Below are positions 17,882 to 27,129 of a stretch of DNA of 64,000 nt, one piece after another. Numbering within the stretch: the stretch's first letter is position 1; every line of letters starts with the position of its first letter. The notes beneath the pieces were generated by a model. The model did not search any database and was not told the origin of the DNA. It saw only the letters and a list, made by a program, of their open reading frames with translations. Both the position numbers and the translations under genes were made by a program. Source of the stretch: Prevotella koreensis (lineage in GTDB: Bacteria; Bacteroidota; Bacteroidia; Bacteroidales; Bacteroidaceae); assembly GCF_003977605.1 (NCBI RefSeq), contig NZ_RYYU01000001.1, positions 888,863-952,862 on the forward strand, given 5' to 3'.

Positions 17882-20284
17882 ATGCAATTATCAGAATTAA
17901 AGACTGGCGAAAGCGGGATTATCGTTAAGGTTTATGGCCACGGTGGATTTCGAAAACGCATAATTGAAATGGGATTTATAAATGGCAAAACTGTTGAGGT
18001 CTTGCTTAATGCCCCATTGAAAGATCCTGTGAAATATAAAATAATGGGGTATGAGATTTCCTTGAGACACAGCGAGGCTGCACAGATAGAGATTGTAAGG
18101 AAAACAAGTGAGATGCCTGTCAAAGACAATATTTCGGGAAACGATGAAAAACTCACCATTGGCAGCGAAGCCGTAAATACGCACTCGAAGGCGCTGGAAA
18201 AGCATCGTGAGATAAACGTGGCACTCGTAGGTAACCCAAACTGTGGTAAAACTTCACTATTTAATTTTGCAAGCGGTGCTCACGAGAGAGTTGGTAACTA
18301 TTCAGGAGTGACAGTAGATGCGAAAGAAGGTGTGGCGGAATTTAAAGGTTACAAGTTCAATATAGTTGACCTTCCCGGCACTTATTCACTCTCGGCATAC
18401 TCGCCAGAAGAACTCTATGTAAGGAAACAGGTTGTTGAGAAAACTCCCGACGTGGTACTTAATGTAATCGACACAAGTAATCTCGAGCGCAACTTGTATC
18501 TTACGACACAACTCATTGATATGAACCTATGTATGGTAGGAGCATTAAACATGTACGACGAAATAGAGAAACGTGGTGACCAACTTGATTATACGAAACT
18601 TAGCGAGTTGTTGGGTTTCCCTCTCGTGCCTACGGTATTCAAGAATGGAGAAGGTGTAGATGAACTTTTCAAAACAATCATTCAAGTATATGAGGGGAGA
18701 TATAAGAAAACTACCGTAAGACATATACACATAAACCACGGAGAATACATAGAGAAAGCCATCGGTGAGATACAGGAACATTTGAAGGCGTACGATGAAG
18801 TGAGGCGCCAATTCTCTACGCGCTATCTTGCAATAAAACTGCTTGAAAATGACAAACAGGTGGAGAAATCGATAAGTACTCTGCCCGATTTCAATGAAAT
18901 AATTGCGCACAGAGATGATACTGCGGAACGTTTGAAAAAGGAAGTTCACGAAGACTCGGAAACATCTGTTATGGATGCTAAATACGGATTCATATATGGT
19001 GCACTAAAAGAGATCGGATATACGGAAGGTACTAAGACCGACAACTACAGAATTACACACAAGTTAGATGCGCTGATAACGCATAAATGGCTTGGATTCC
19101 CATTGTTTTTCCTGTTTATCTATTTGATGTTCTTCACCACATTCAAGGTAGGCCAATATCCGATGGACTGGATAGAGAGCGGCGTTACAGCACTTTCGGC
19201 GTGGCTCAACGGCACAATGCCCGATGGCCCGTTGCGTGCCATGGTGGTTGATGGTGCGATAGCAGGAGTAGGTTCTGTTATAGTATTCTTGCCACAGATA
19301 TTGATATTATACACGTTCATATCGTTTATGGAAGACTCTGGCTATATGTCGAGAGCCGCATTCATAATGGACAAGATGATGCACGGCATGGGCGTGCATG
19401 GAAAATCATTCATTCCGCTCATCATGGGGTTTGGGTGCAACGTGCCGGCAGTAATGGCAACAAGAACAATAGAGAGCCACCGCTCTCGACTTGTCACAAT
19501 GCTTGTGCTGCCATTGATGAGTTGCTCGGCTCGCCTGCCTATATATATAATGATTGTTGGGACATTCTTTGCAGTGGAATACCAAACATACATAATGATA
19601 TTGCTCTATGCAATAGGGATTGCATTGGCAGTACTGATGAGTAGGGTGTTCAGTAAGTTCATCGTGAAAGGTGAAGATACGCCGTTCGTTATGGAACTGC
19701 CCCCTTATCGCTTCCCAACCGCCAAGGCCATCACGCGACATACATGGGAGAAAGGAAAGCAGTATCTGAAGAAAATGGGAGGTATAATCCTCGTGGCAAG
19801 TATTATTGTATGGGCACTTGGATACTTCCCTCACGACGACTCACTCGAACAACAGGAACAACAAGAGCAGAGTTACATAGGAAGAATGGGCAAGACAATA
19901 GAACCGTTGTTCTACCCACAAGGATTCGATTGGAAACTCGATGTTTCGCTTATTGCCGGTGTGGGGGCGAAGGAAATAGTTGCATCGACAATGGGAGTGC
20001 TATATGCCAATGATGAGGAAGTGGCCGACGACAGCAGTGAGAACTTGGGTGCAAGATACGTCAATCTGCACAAGAAGATGACCGCTGACGGCATCACACC
20101 GCTGATAGCATTCGCATACCTTATGTTCGTACTTATCTATTTCCCATGTATAGCCACGATAGCAGCAATAAAAAGTGAGACCGGCTCTTGGAAATGGGCA
20201 CTGTTTGCAGCATTTTACACTACGGCGTTGGCATGGATTGTCTCGGCAATAGTCTATCAAACGGGACATGCCTTGGGCTTCTGA
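17882..20284 (+). CDS. feoB: Ferrous iron transporter, FeoA-FeoB fusion
   Basis: This is the inner membrane Fe(II) uptake protein. Residues 1-75 form a FeoA (SH3-like) domain (LKTGESGIIVKVYGHGGFRKRI), then a linker, then the FeoB G domain with G1 GNPNCGKT at 117-124, G3 VDLPGTYSLSAYSPEE, and NMYD in place of the usual NxxD G4. The membrane part carries the two gate regions (LPQILILYTFISFMEDSGYMSRAAF and GFGCNVPAVMATRTI) with the conserved Cys, and ends in a final hydrophobic segment. At 800 residues it is the fused form common in Bacteroidetes, so no separate feoA is needed. A palindrome at the start codon suggests metal control. Confidence 0.96.
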   Translation: MQLSELKTGESGIIVKVYGHGGFRKRIIEMGFINGKTVEVLLNAPLKDPVKYKIMGYEISLRHSEAAQIEIVRKTSEMPVKDNISGNDEKLTIGSEAVNTHSKALEKHREINVALVGNPNCGKTSLFNFASGAHERVGNYSGVTVDAKEGVAEFKGYKFNIVDLPGTYSLSAYSPEELYVRKQVVEKTPDVVLNVIDTSNLERNLYLTTQLIDMNLCMVGALNMYDEIEKRGDQLDYTKLSELLGFPLVPTVFKNGEGVDELFKTIIQVYEGRYKKTTVRHIHINHGEYIEKAIGEIQEHLKAYDEVRRQFSTRYLAIKLLENDKQVEKSISTLPDFNEIIAHRDDTAERLKKEVHEDSETSVMDAKYGFIYGALKEIGYTEGTKTDNYRITHKLDALITHKWLGFPLFFLFIYLMFFTTFKVGQYPMDWIESGVTALSAWLNGTMPDGPLRAMVVDGAIAGVGSVIVFLPQILILYTFISFMEDSGYMSRAAFIMDKMMHGMGVHGKSFIPLIMGFGCNVPAVMATRTIESHRSRLVTMLVLPLMSCSARLPIYIMIVGTFFAVEYQTYIMILLYAIGIALAVLMSRVFSKFIVKGEDTPFVMELPPYRFPTAKAITRHTWEKGKQYLKKMGGIILVASIIVWALGYFPHDDSLEQQEQQEQSYIGRMGKTIEPLFYPQGFDWKLDVSLIAGVGAKEIVASTMGVLYANDEEVADDSSENLGARYVNLHKKMTADGITPLIAFAYLMFVLIYFPCIATIAAIKSETGSWKWALFAAFYTTALAWIVSAIVYQTGHALGF

Positions 20285-20388
20285 TGGAATATCATAAAAG
20301 CGAACAAGGTGTATTGGTAAGTTCTGACGTTTATAACGGCATGCCGAAAATAAATGATATTTGGATTAAAAAAATGAAAAGTATATAA
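20284..20388 (+). CDS. Possible 34-residue peptide overlapping feoB stop
   Basis: An ATG at 20284 overlaps the feoB TGA by one base (tgATG) and opens a 34-codon frame ending in TAA at 20386-20388, two bases before the ATG of the next membrane protein gene. The peptide is polar (MEYHKSEQGVLVSSDVYNGM near the start, Lys-rich end). The tight packing on both sides favours translational coupling, but there is no recognisable family and chance cannot be excluded. Confidence 0.35.
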   Translation: MEYHKSEQGVLVSSDVYNGMPKINDIWIKKMKSI

Positions 20389-20390
20389 AA

Positions 20391-21269
20391 ATGAATACAC
20401 TGAAAATAGAAAATGCGATTAAAAGCAGAAGTATCTTAGCGATAACGGCAACATCATACCGACTGATGTCACAGAACATAACATTTTGGGCAAAACGATT
20501 GTGGGCATGGCTAATTGGCGTGTCTGCAATTATTGGTATAGCCTGTTCTGCTGCATTTACATTAATATCTACCACAGATGCCAATACAACGTTTTTACTA
20601 TGGTGTGTTTGGGCGACGGCATCACTCGCCACGTTGGAACTCATGGCATGCGTTTCGGGCAGTATAATGGCCACCTTAAAGGAACAAAAGGCAAAACAGA
20701 ACATAAAGAGAGCACTAAAACTCTCTGTATTAACGTCTATTGTTTTCATTGCCGACGTTGCAGTTTTCTACCTTATCAGCATACCACTTGTATTGGTGTG
20801 GCATCAAGGAATGCTTCTACTACATGTCTTTATCGCATTAGTTATAGTACTCATTACGGCATTGCTACTTATTCCGACAGGTTACAGCGGAATGAAATAT
20901 ATGACTGACGACAATCTCGGAATTCTCAGTGTCATTGGGCGTAACTATCTCGTTGGGCTGCGATACTATGGCAGGCTGTTTCTTACATTTTTCGTAACTA
21001 TGCTTATCGGCACAATGCTTGCCATGCTGCTTGCCTCCCCATTGTGTGTGGTCGCAGTGGCAAGTCTGCAAGATGCGCTCGGTATATATCTCGGTGACGC
21101 GTCAGGGATGCCGACAACAGCACCTATACTTATATTCTTAGGTGCTTTCGTGGCTGCTATGGCTTGTTCGCCTATATGGTTATGGCAGTTCTTCTGTCTG
21201 TATTATCAGTATGGTTCAATAACTGCGAGGACAAAAGAAAAGGATAAAGTGATGATTCAAGAGGAGTAA
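20391..21269 (+). CDS. Multi-pass membrane protein, unknown function
   Basis: This 292-residue protein has about six hydrophobic segments: two near residues 38-80, a pair near 110-165, one near 198-225 (FFVTMLIGTMLAMLLASPLCVVAVA) and one near 245-265. It starts with a polar helix and ends in a charged tail (TARTKEKDKVMIQEE). I do not recognise the family. It lies 106 bp after feoAB on the same strand with no obvious terminator between, so it may be co-transcribed with the iron transporter. Confidence 0.75.
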   Translation: MNTLKIENAIKSRSILAITATSYRLMSQNITFWAKRLWAWLIGVSAIIGIACSAAFTLISTTDANTTFLLWCVWATASLATLELMACVSGSIMATLKEQKAKQNIKRALKLSVLTSIVFIADVAVFYLISIPLVLVWHQGMLLLHVFIALVIVLITALLLIPTGYSGMKYMTDDNLGILSVIGRNYLVGLRYYGRLFLTFFVTMLIGTMLAMLLASPLCVVAVASLQDALGIYLGDASGMPTTAPILIFLGAFVAAMACSPIWLWQFFCLYYQYGSITARTKEKDKVMIQEE

Positions 21270-21281
21270 TATAAGTCCCTG

Positions 21282-21944
21282 TCAGTAAGACTCATCATAG
21301 ATTGTAGTGTCCACGATAGAAGCATCACGCATAGCCTCTTTCCGCTCCATGCATGTGCCACACTTGCCACAATGGTGCTCCCCGCCCTTATAGCAACTCC
21401 ATGTTTTTGAATAGTCTATACCCAAAGCCTTGCCACGGCGTGCGATGTCGGCCTTAGTAATGCCGGTGTATGGGGCAAGAATCTCAATGCCTGGGAAAGT
21501 TCCTGCTTTTGTTGCCTCACTCATTGCATTGACAAACTCTTGACGACAATCGGGATAGATGGTGTGATCGCCACCGTGATTTGCCATCATTACATATTTC
21601 AGTCCCATACTTTCGGCAATACCGGCAGCAATTGACAACATTATACCGTTGCGGAACGGAACCACTGTTGATTTCATGTTGTCGTCAGCATAATGTCCTT
21701 CCGGAATCGCACCTGCGCCATCAAGCAGCGAACTCTTGAAATATTTCGGCATAAAAGCGAGGTCAATAACAATGTGCTCAATGCCAAGCATTTCGCAATG
21801 TTGACAAGCAAAAGGAATCTCACGGGCATTATGATTGCTGCCGTAATCGAACGACACACCTACCGCAATGCGGTCTTTATATTCACAAAGCAGAGTTACG
21901 CTATCCATTCCCCCACTCACTATTATTATGCTATCCTTAATCAT
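21282..21944 (-). CDS. queC: 7-cyano-7-deazaguanine synthase
   Basis: QueC converts 7-carboxy-7-deazaguanine to preQ0 with ATP and ammonia in queuosine synthesis. The 220-residue protein has the PP-loop SGGMDS at residues 10-15, VPFRNGIMLSIA, and HTIYPDCRQEF. It ends with the zinc-binding cluster CYKGGEHHCGKCGTCMERKEA. The gene converges on the preceding membrane protein gene with only 12 bp between. queD and queE are not adjacent in the window. Confidence 0.96.
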   Translation of the reverse strand: MIKDSIIIVSGGMDSVTLLCEYKDRIAVGVSFDYGSNHNAREIPFACQHCEMLGIEHIVIDLAFMPKYFKSSLLDGAGAIPEGHYADDNMKSTVVPFRNGIMLSIAAGIAESMGLKYVMMANHGGDHTIYPDCRQEFVNAMSEATKAGTFPGIEILAPYTGITKADIARRGKALGIDYSKTWSCYKGGEHHCGKCGTCMERKEAMRDASIVDTTIYDESY

Positions 21945-21967
21945 TGAAGAAATATATTTAATATTTG

Positions 21968-21975
21968 CAAAGGTA
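21968..21975 (-). promoter_or_regulatory. queC promoter -7 box
   Basis: TACCTTTG on the minus strand about 24 bp upstream of the queC start codon. Confidence 0.6.
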
Positions 21976-22091
21976 TTATTTTCTCATGAAAAAAACGATT
22001 ATTCCACCATTGTTTTGCCACCTGTCATGGATATTATTATAAAAAAGATAAAAATAATCAGATATGGGTATGAGGTTTCGATTTAAATGAT

Positions 22092-22099
22092 TATTTTTG
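22092..22099 (+). promoter_or_regulatory. pgk promoter -7 box
   Basis: TATTTTTG followed by C, about 48 bp upstream of the pgk ATG. Confidence 0.55.
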
Positions 22100-22146
22100 C
22101 ACATATCGAAGAGATTGTTATCACGAATATAACTTAATTAAGCACT

Positions 22147-23397
22147 ATGACAATTGATAAATTTAATTTTGCCGGTAAGAAGGCAATCGTTCGTGTGGAC
22201 TTTAATGTTCCACTCGATGAGAATGGTAATGTAACTGATGATACACGTATCCGTGGCGCACTTCCAACGCTGAAGAAAATTCTCGCAGACGGAGGTGCCG
22301 TAATCATGATGTCGCACATGGGCAAGCCTAAGGGTAAAGTCAATCCGAAATTCTCTTTGAAACAGATTGTCCCTGCCGTAAGCAATGCGCTTGGTGTAAA
22401 TGTGAAATTTGCTGCCGACTGTGCCAACGCATCTGCTGAATCATCTGATTTGAAAATGGGCGAAGCATTGTTGCTTGAGAACCTGCGCTTCTATGCTGAA
22501 GAAGAAGGGAAACCGGTAGATATAGACAAAACGTCTCCGGAGTATGAGCAAGCAAAGAAAGCAATGAAAGTTTCACAGAAGGATTTCGCAAAGAAACTTG
22601 CATCATACGCCGATGTTTATGTGATGGATGCTTTCGGTACGGCTCATCGCAAACATGCTTCGACTGCTGTTATAGACACATATTTCGACAAAGAAAGCCG
22701 CATGTTAGGCTATCTCATGGAAAAAGAAGTTAAGGCTGTTGATGCCGTTCTTGGCAATATAAAACGACCTTTCACTGCAATAATGGGTGGTTCTAAGGTT
22801 TCAACGAAGATTGGAATTATCGAGAACTTACTCGGCAAGGTCGATAACCTCATTCTTTGCGGAGGTATGACATACACTTTTGCCAAGGCGCAAGGTGGTG
22901 AAATAGGAAACTCTATAGTGGAACTCGACAAACTCGATGTCGCTCTCGAAGTTATTAAAAAGGCTGAAGAGAACGGAGTTAAACTCGTGCTTGGGACTGA
23001 CTGCATTGCCGCAGACGGCTTCTCTAACGATGCAAAGACACAGGTGGTTCCGTCAAATGCCATACCTGAAGGCTGGATGGGGCTTGACGCAGGCCCTGAA
23101 ACACGAAAGGCTTTTGCCGAAGCAATAGAAAATGCGAAGACAATTCTTTGGAACGGACCGGCCGGAGTGTTTGAGTTTGACAACTTTATAGGAGGTTCAA
23201 AGGCCATTGCAGACTCTATTGCAAAGGCAACTGCCAATGGTGCGTTCTCGTTGATTGGCGGAGGAGACTCTGTTGCTTGTATTAACAAGTTCGGAATGTC
23301 AGACCAAGTAAGTTATATCTCCACCGGCGGAGGTGCACTACTTGAGGCAATCGAAGGAAAAGAATTGCCTGGTGTCGCTGCTATCAAAGCCGAATAA
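22147..23397 (+). CDS. pgk: Phosphoglycerate kinase
   Basis: This is the glycolytic enzyme that transfers phosphate between 1,3-bisphosphoglycerate and ADP. At 416 residues it has the family's normal length. Signatures are [21 protein letters not shown] near residues 14-38, MSHMGKPKG, the [11 protein letters not shown] segment, [29 protein letters not shown] and the C-terminal [13 protein letters not shown]. It is transcribed alone, with its own promoter and a strong terminator downstream. Confidence 0.98.
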   Translation: MTIDKFNFAGKKAIVRVDFNVPLDENGNVTDDTRIRGALPTLKKILADGGAVIMMSHMGKPKGKVNPKFSLKQIVPAVSNALGVNVKFAADCANASAESSDLKMGEALLLENLRFYAEEEGKPVDIDKTSPEYEQAKKAMKVSQKDFAKKLASYADVYVMDAFGTAHRKHASTAVIDTYFDKESRMLGYLMEKEVKAVDAVLGNIKRPFTAIMGGSKVSTKIGIIENLLGKVDNLILCGGMTYTFAKAQGGEIGNSIVELDKLDVALEVIKKAEENGVKLVLGTDCIAADGFSNDAKTQVVPSNAIPEGWMGLDAGPETRKAFAEAIENAKTILWNGPAGVFEFDNFIGGSKAIADSIAKATANGAFSLIGGGDSVACINKFGMSDQVSYISTGGGALLEAIEGKELPGVAAIKAE

Positions 23398-23424
23398 CAG
23401 ATAAAAAAGCATAAAGAGAGTTTT

Positions 23425-23472
23425 ACATAAGAATTGGTGTTCCTACCAATTCTTATGTTGCATTTTCTTTAT
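23425..23472 (+). terminator. pgk terminator
   Basis: A perfect 14-bp stem, ACATAAGAATTGGT (23425-23438) with ACCAATTCTTATGT (23445-23458), has a 6-base loop and is followed by a T-rich run. Confidence 0.85.
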
Positions 23473-23525
23473 TAAAACGAAGTTAGACATCGGATACCAC
23501 CTAATACCCAAATAGAATTTATGAT

Positions 23526-24461
23526 ATGAATGAAAGAAAAATAAATAATAAGGTTCTGTACAGAGAGATATTGGATTATATAATGATTGCAGTAGGTATG
23601 CTTTCTTATTGTATTGGTTGGACAATATTCTTGTTACCAAACAATATTACAACAGGAGGTCTATCTGGATTGTCATCTATAGTTTTCTGGGGTACAGAAA
23701 TTCCGGTATACATAACTTTCTTTTTTGTAAACCTCATATTGCTTACAATAGCACTGAAAGCATTAGGTGCTAAATTCTTTATCAAGACAATATTTGGTGT
23801 ACTTATGCTTACTGCTTTCACAACAATATTCCGTAATTTATTCCCCAATCCAACGATATTGGAAAACGAACCTTTCATGGCATGTATCATCGGAGGTGTG
23901 TTCTGTGGCGTGGGCGTAGGATTCGGTCTGTCATTCAATGGTAGTGCTGGAGGTTCGGATATTGTGGCTGCGATAATAAATAAATATCGTGACATATCTC
24001 TCGGACGTGTTATTATGTTGGTGGATATGATTATTGTAACGTTGAGTTACATTGTTTTGAAGAGTTGGGAACAGGTAATCTACGGATATGTTGTACTTAT
24101 TATAACTGCATTCGTGGTAGATCAAGTAGTAAATTCGGGAAGACGTTCTGTGCAACTATTAATAATGTCTGAAAAATACGATGAAATATGTGAGCGTATA
24201 ACAACAGAGCCACCATATCGTGGATGTACCATTATAGAAGCACATGGTTTCTATACTGGTAGCAATATCAGACTGTTGCTTGTGGTGGCAAAACAAAGAG
24301 AGGCTAGTATGCTCTACCGTATTATTGACGATATAGACCCTAACGCATTCGTTACGCAAAGTGCAGTAATGGGTGTTTATGGAAAAGGATTTGATAAGTT
24401 TAAGTTAAAGAAACATCATCAGAATATGATGAAAGAACTTAAAAGTAAGTCAAATAAATAA
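23526..24461 (+). CDS. YitT family membrane protein
   Basis: This 311-residue inner membrane protein has the YitT_membrane (DUF161) part with about five to six hydrophobic segments (IMIAVGMLSYCIGWTIFLLPNNITTGGLSGLSSI at the start, FGLSFNGSAGGSDIVAAII in the middle). A C-terminal DUF2179 domain follows (ERITTEPPYRGCTIIEAHGFYTGSNIRLLLVVAKQRE). The transported compound, if any, is unknown. It converges on glgP, with a bidirectional terminator in between. Confidence 0.92.
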   Translation: MNERKINNKVLYREILDYIMIAVGMLSYCIGWTIFLLPNNITTGGLSGLSSIVFWGTEIPVYITFFFVNLILLTIALKALGAKFFIKTIFGVLMLTAFTTIFRNLFPNPTILENEPFMACIIGGVFCGVGVGFGLSFNGSAGGSDIVAAIINKYRDISLGRVIMLVDMIIVTLSYIVLKSWEQVIYGYVVLIITAFVVDQVVNSGRRSVQLLIMSEKYDEICERITTEPPYRGCTIIEAHGFYTGSNIRLLLVVAKQREASMLYRIIDDIDPNAFVTQSAVMGVYGKGFDKFKLKKHHQNMMKELKSKSNK

Positions 24462-24464
24462 TAA

Positions 24465-24505
24465 ATATCGTCCAAGCGATGATATAATTATCGCTTGGAC
24501 GATAT
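24465..24505. terminator. Bidirectional terminator between YitT gene and glgP
   Basis: A perfect 16-bp stem, ATATCGTCCAAGCGAT (24465-24480) with ATCGCTTGGACGATAT (24490-24505), has a 9-base loop. A-rich and T-rich flanks let it act on both strands. Confidence 0.85.
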
Positions 24506-24528
24506 AAAAATTACTGAATATATTATAT

Positions 24529-27093
24529 TTAATATTCAAGCCATCTCACATAGGCAAAATCCTGACGATGAGGAAGTTTTTCATTCTTAGGGAACATTCG
24601 TATTGCTGTTTTGTAACTTCCGGCATTATCTGATTCGAAAGTAGCCTCGAATGTGTATAGGTTTCCATCTTTGGAAACGACGCTGAACGGATGTACGGCA
24701 TTTATATGTTCTTCGCCATTGGCATCAGTCTTTACTGAAACATATTCAAGTCCGATAGCATCATCAAGTCCTTGCTCGTCAATCACCACTCTGAATGTAT
24801 ATTTCATTCCGCTAAGCGGTCCTTCCTCCGGAATATTATTCTCTGAAGAAACAACGTGTATTGCGTCCCAACGCTCTGCTACGGTTTCTTTCCATTGAGC
24901 CAATTCCTTGGCAACTTGATTATTGTTGGCACTCAACTCCTTGAAATGCAGAGCTTCTTTTGTATAGAACTTGTCGTAGTAATCGTCAAGTTGACGCTTC
25001 ATAGTATAGTGAGGTGCAATTGTTGCAATAGAGTTCTTGATGACATTTATCCAACCATCACTATATCCTTCACTGTTCTTGTTGTAATACAGAGGAACTA
25101 TTTCATTCTCAAGCAAACCGTATATGGTTGCAGCATCGAGTTGATCTTGGTAAGTCTGATTCTTATAAGTGCGCTTCTCGGTAAGAGCCCAGCCTGCCCC
25201 TTCGCGATAGCCTTCAAGCCACCAACCGTCAAGTACCGACAGGTTTACAACACCATTCATTTCCGCCTTCTCTCCTGATGTACCTGAAGCCTCGAGTGGA
25301 CGTGTTGGTGTGTTCATCCAAATATCTACTCCCGATACAAGACGACGAGCAAGACGGAAATCATAATCCTCAAGGAATATGATTTTACCGAGGAACTCTG
25401 GGCGTTGGCTTATCTCATATATTTTCTTTATCAATCCCTGCCCTGCTCCATCTGCGGGATGTGCTTTCCCTGAGAAAAGGAACTGTACCGGACGCTCAGG
25501 GTTGTTTACAATGGCCGAGAGTCTATCGAGATCTGTGAATAAAAGATGCGCACGCTTATAAGTTGCGAAACGACGACAGAAGCCTATCATCAATGCATTA
25601 GGATTGATTTTGTCAAGCAATGAGAGCACACGCGATGGGTCGCCTTGGTTCTTTAGCCAGTTCTCTCTGAACTTTGTGCGTATATAGTCAGTCAATTTAT
25701 TCTTAAGAGCCATGCGTGTTTCCCAAATTTCCGAATTCGGAACATTGTATATGGCATGCCATATTTTCTCGTTGCTCTGGTCTCCGATGTGTTTCTTGTC
25801 GAAATACTTGGCGTATAGTTGTCTCCATTCTGTTGCACACCATGATGGGAAATGAACTCCATTAGTTACATAACCAACGTGATTCTCTTCAGGGAAATAG
25901 CCTTTCCATATAGGAGCAAACATTTTCTGACTTACCCAGCCATGAAGTTTACTTACACCATTAACCTCCTGACAAGTGTTAATGGCAAATGTACTCATTG
26001 AGAACTTCTCGTTCTTGTCATCGGGATTGGTGCGTCCCATACCGATGAAATCATCCCACGAAATACCAAGCATATCTGGATAACCTCCAAGATATTTTCC
26101 GAAAAGGCTTTCATCAAAGTAGTCGTGACCAGCAGGAACCGGTGTATGACAAGTATAAAGACCACTTGCTCGTACAAGTTCCAAGGCTTGATTGAATGTA
26201 AGACTATCATCTTTTATGTAATCAACAAGTCTCTGTAGATTGCACAGAGCGGCATGACCTTCGTTACAATGATAAATTTCTTTTTTTATTCCGAGTTTCT
26301 TTAATGTCAAAATACCGCCTATACCGAGCAATATCTCTTGCTTCAAGCGGTTCTCCCAGTCACCCCCATAAAGCGAATGGGTAATCGGTCTGTCAAACTC
26401 AGAGTTCATATCGTTATCCGTATCAAGCAGATATAATGATATTCTGCCGACATTGACACGCCACACATACGCATGAACATGATAGTTCATGTAAGGAACA
26501 TCTATTACCATCGGTGTTCCGTCCTCATTCATTTGGCGTTCTATGGGCAAAGAATTGAAATTCTGTGCCTCGTAGTTTGCTATTTGTTGTCCGTCAATGC
26601 TCAAACTCTGTGTGAAATATCCAAAACGATAAAGGAAACCTATGGCACACATATCCACATTAGAATCAGATGCTTCTTTAAGATAATCACCGGCAAGCAT
26701 ACCAAGACCACCCGAATAAATTTTCAACACCTGATTCAAACCGAACTCCATACAGAAATATGCAACAGAGGCACGCTTGTCGTTGGGCTTAACATCCATG
26801 TATTTACGGAAGAGTTTGTAAACGTTGTTAACGTTCTTCATTATTTCCTTATCATTTACAATTTCTTCCTTGCGTTCATAACTGAGACGCTCAAGCAATA
26901 ATACAGGATTGTGATTAACTTCTTCGTATAGTTCCTCGTCAAGACTTCTCCAAAGGTCGCGAGCCTCGTAGTTCCATGCCCACCACAAATTATGTGCCAA
27001 TTCATCAAGACACTTCAAACCCTCAGGGAGTCTCGATTTCACTGAAAGTTCTTTCCAACGTGGAGCATTGGAATAATCTGCTTTTATCTTCAT
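24529..27093 (-). CDS. glgP: Alpha-glucan (glycogen) phosphorylase
   Basis: This GT35 phosphorylase releases glucose-1-phosphate from alpha-1,4-glucans. The 854-residue protein begins with the DUF3417-like N-terminal region of the short bacterial alpha-glucan phosphorylases ([27 protein letters not shown]). It has [20 protein letters not shown], and [18 protein letters not shown]. The PLP/catalytic region [25 protein letters not shown] lies near residues 600-630. It lies 36 bp downstream of the glycogen synthase gene and is co-transcribed with it. Confidence 0.95.
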   Translation of the reverse strand: MKIKADYSNAPRWKELSVKSRLPEGLKCLDELAHNLWWAWNYEARDLWRSLDEELYEEVNHNPVLLLERLSYERKEEIVNDKEIMKNVNNVYKLFRKYMDVKPNDKRASVAYFCMEFGLNQVLKIYSGGLGMLAGDYLKEASDSNVDMCAIGFLYRFGYFTQSLSIDGQQIANYEAQNFNSLPIERQMNEDGTPMVIDVPYMNYHVHAYVWRVNVGRISLYLLDTDNDMNSEFDRPITHSLYGGDWENRLKQEILLGIGGILTLKKLGIKKEIYHCNEGHAALCNLQRLVDYIKDDSLTFNQALELVRASGLYTCHTPVPAGHDYFDESLFGKYLGGYPDMLGISWDDFIGMGRTNPDDKNEKFSMSTFAINTCQEVNGVSKLHGWVSQKMFAPIWKGYFPEENHVGYVTNGVHFPSWCATEWRQLYAKYFDKKHIGDQSNEKIWHAIYNVPNSEIWETRMALKNKLTDYIRTKFRENWLKNQGDPSRVLSLLDKINPNALMIGFCRRFATYKRAHLLFTDLDRLSAIVNNPERPVQFLFSGKAHPADGAGQGLIKKIYEISQRPEFLGKIIFLEDYDFRLARRLVSGVDIWMNTPTRPLEASGTSGEKAEMNGVVNLSVLDGWWLEGYREGAGWALTEKRTYKNQTYQDQLDAATIYGLLENEIVPLYYNKNSEGYSDGWINVIKNSIATIAPHYTMKRQLDDYYDKFYTKEALHFKELSANNNQVAKELAQWKETVAERWDAIHVVSSENNIPEEGPLSGMKYTFRVVIDEQGLDDAIGLEYVSVKTDANGEEHINAVHPFSVVSKDGNLYTFEATFESDNAGSYKTAIRMFPKNEKLPHRQDFAYVRWLEY

Positions 27094-27129
27094 AATCTTA
27101 TGTTTAATTATTATTTGGTTTATTATTGT

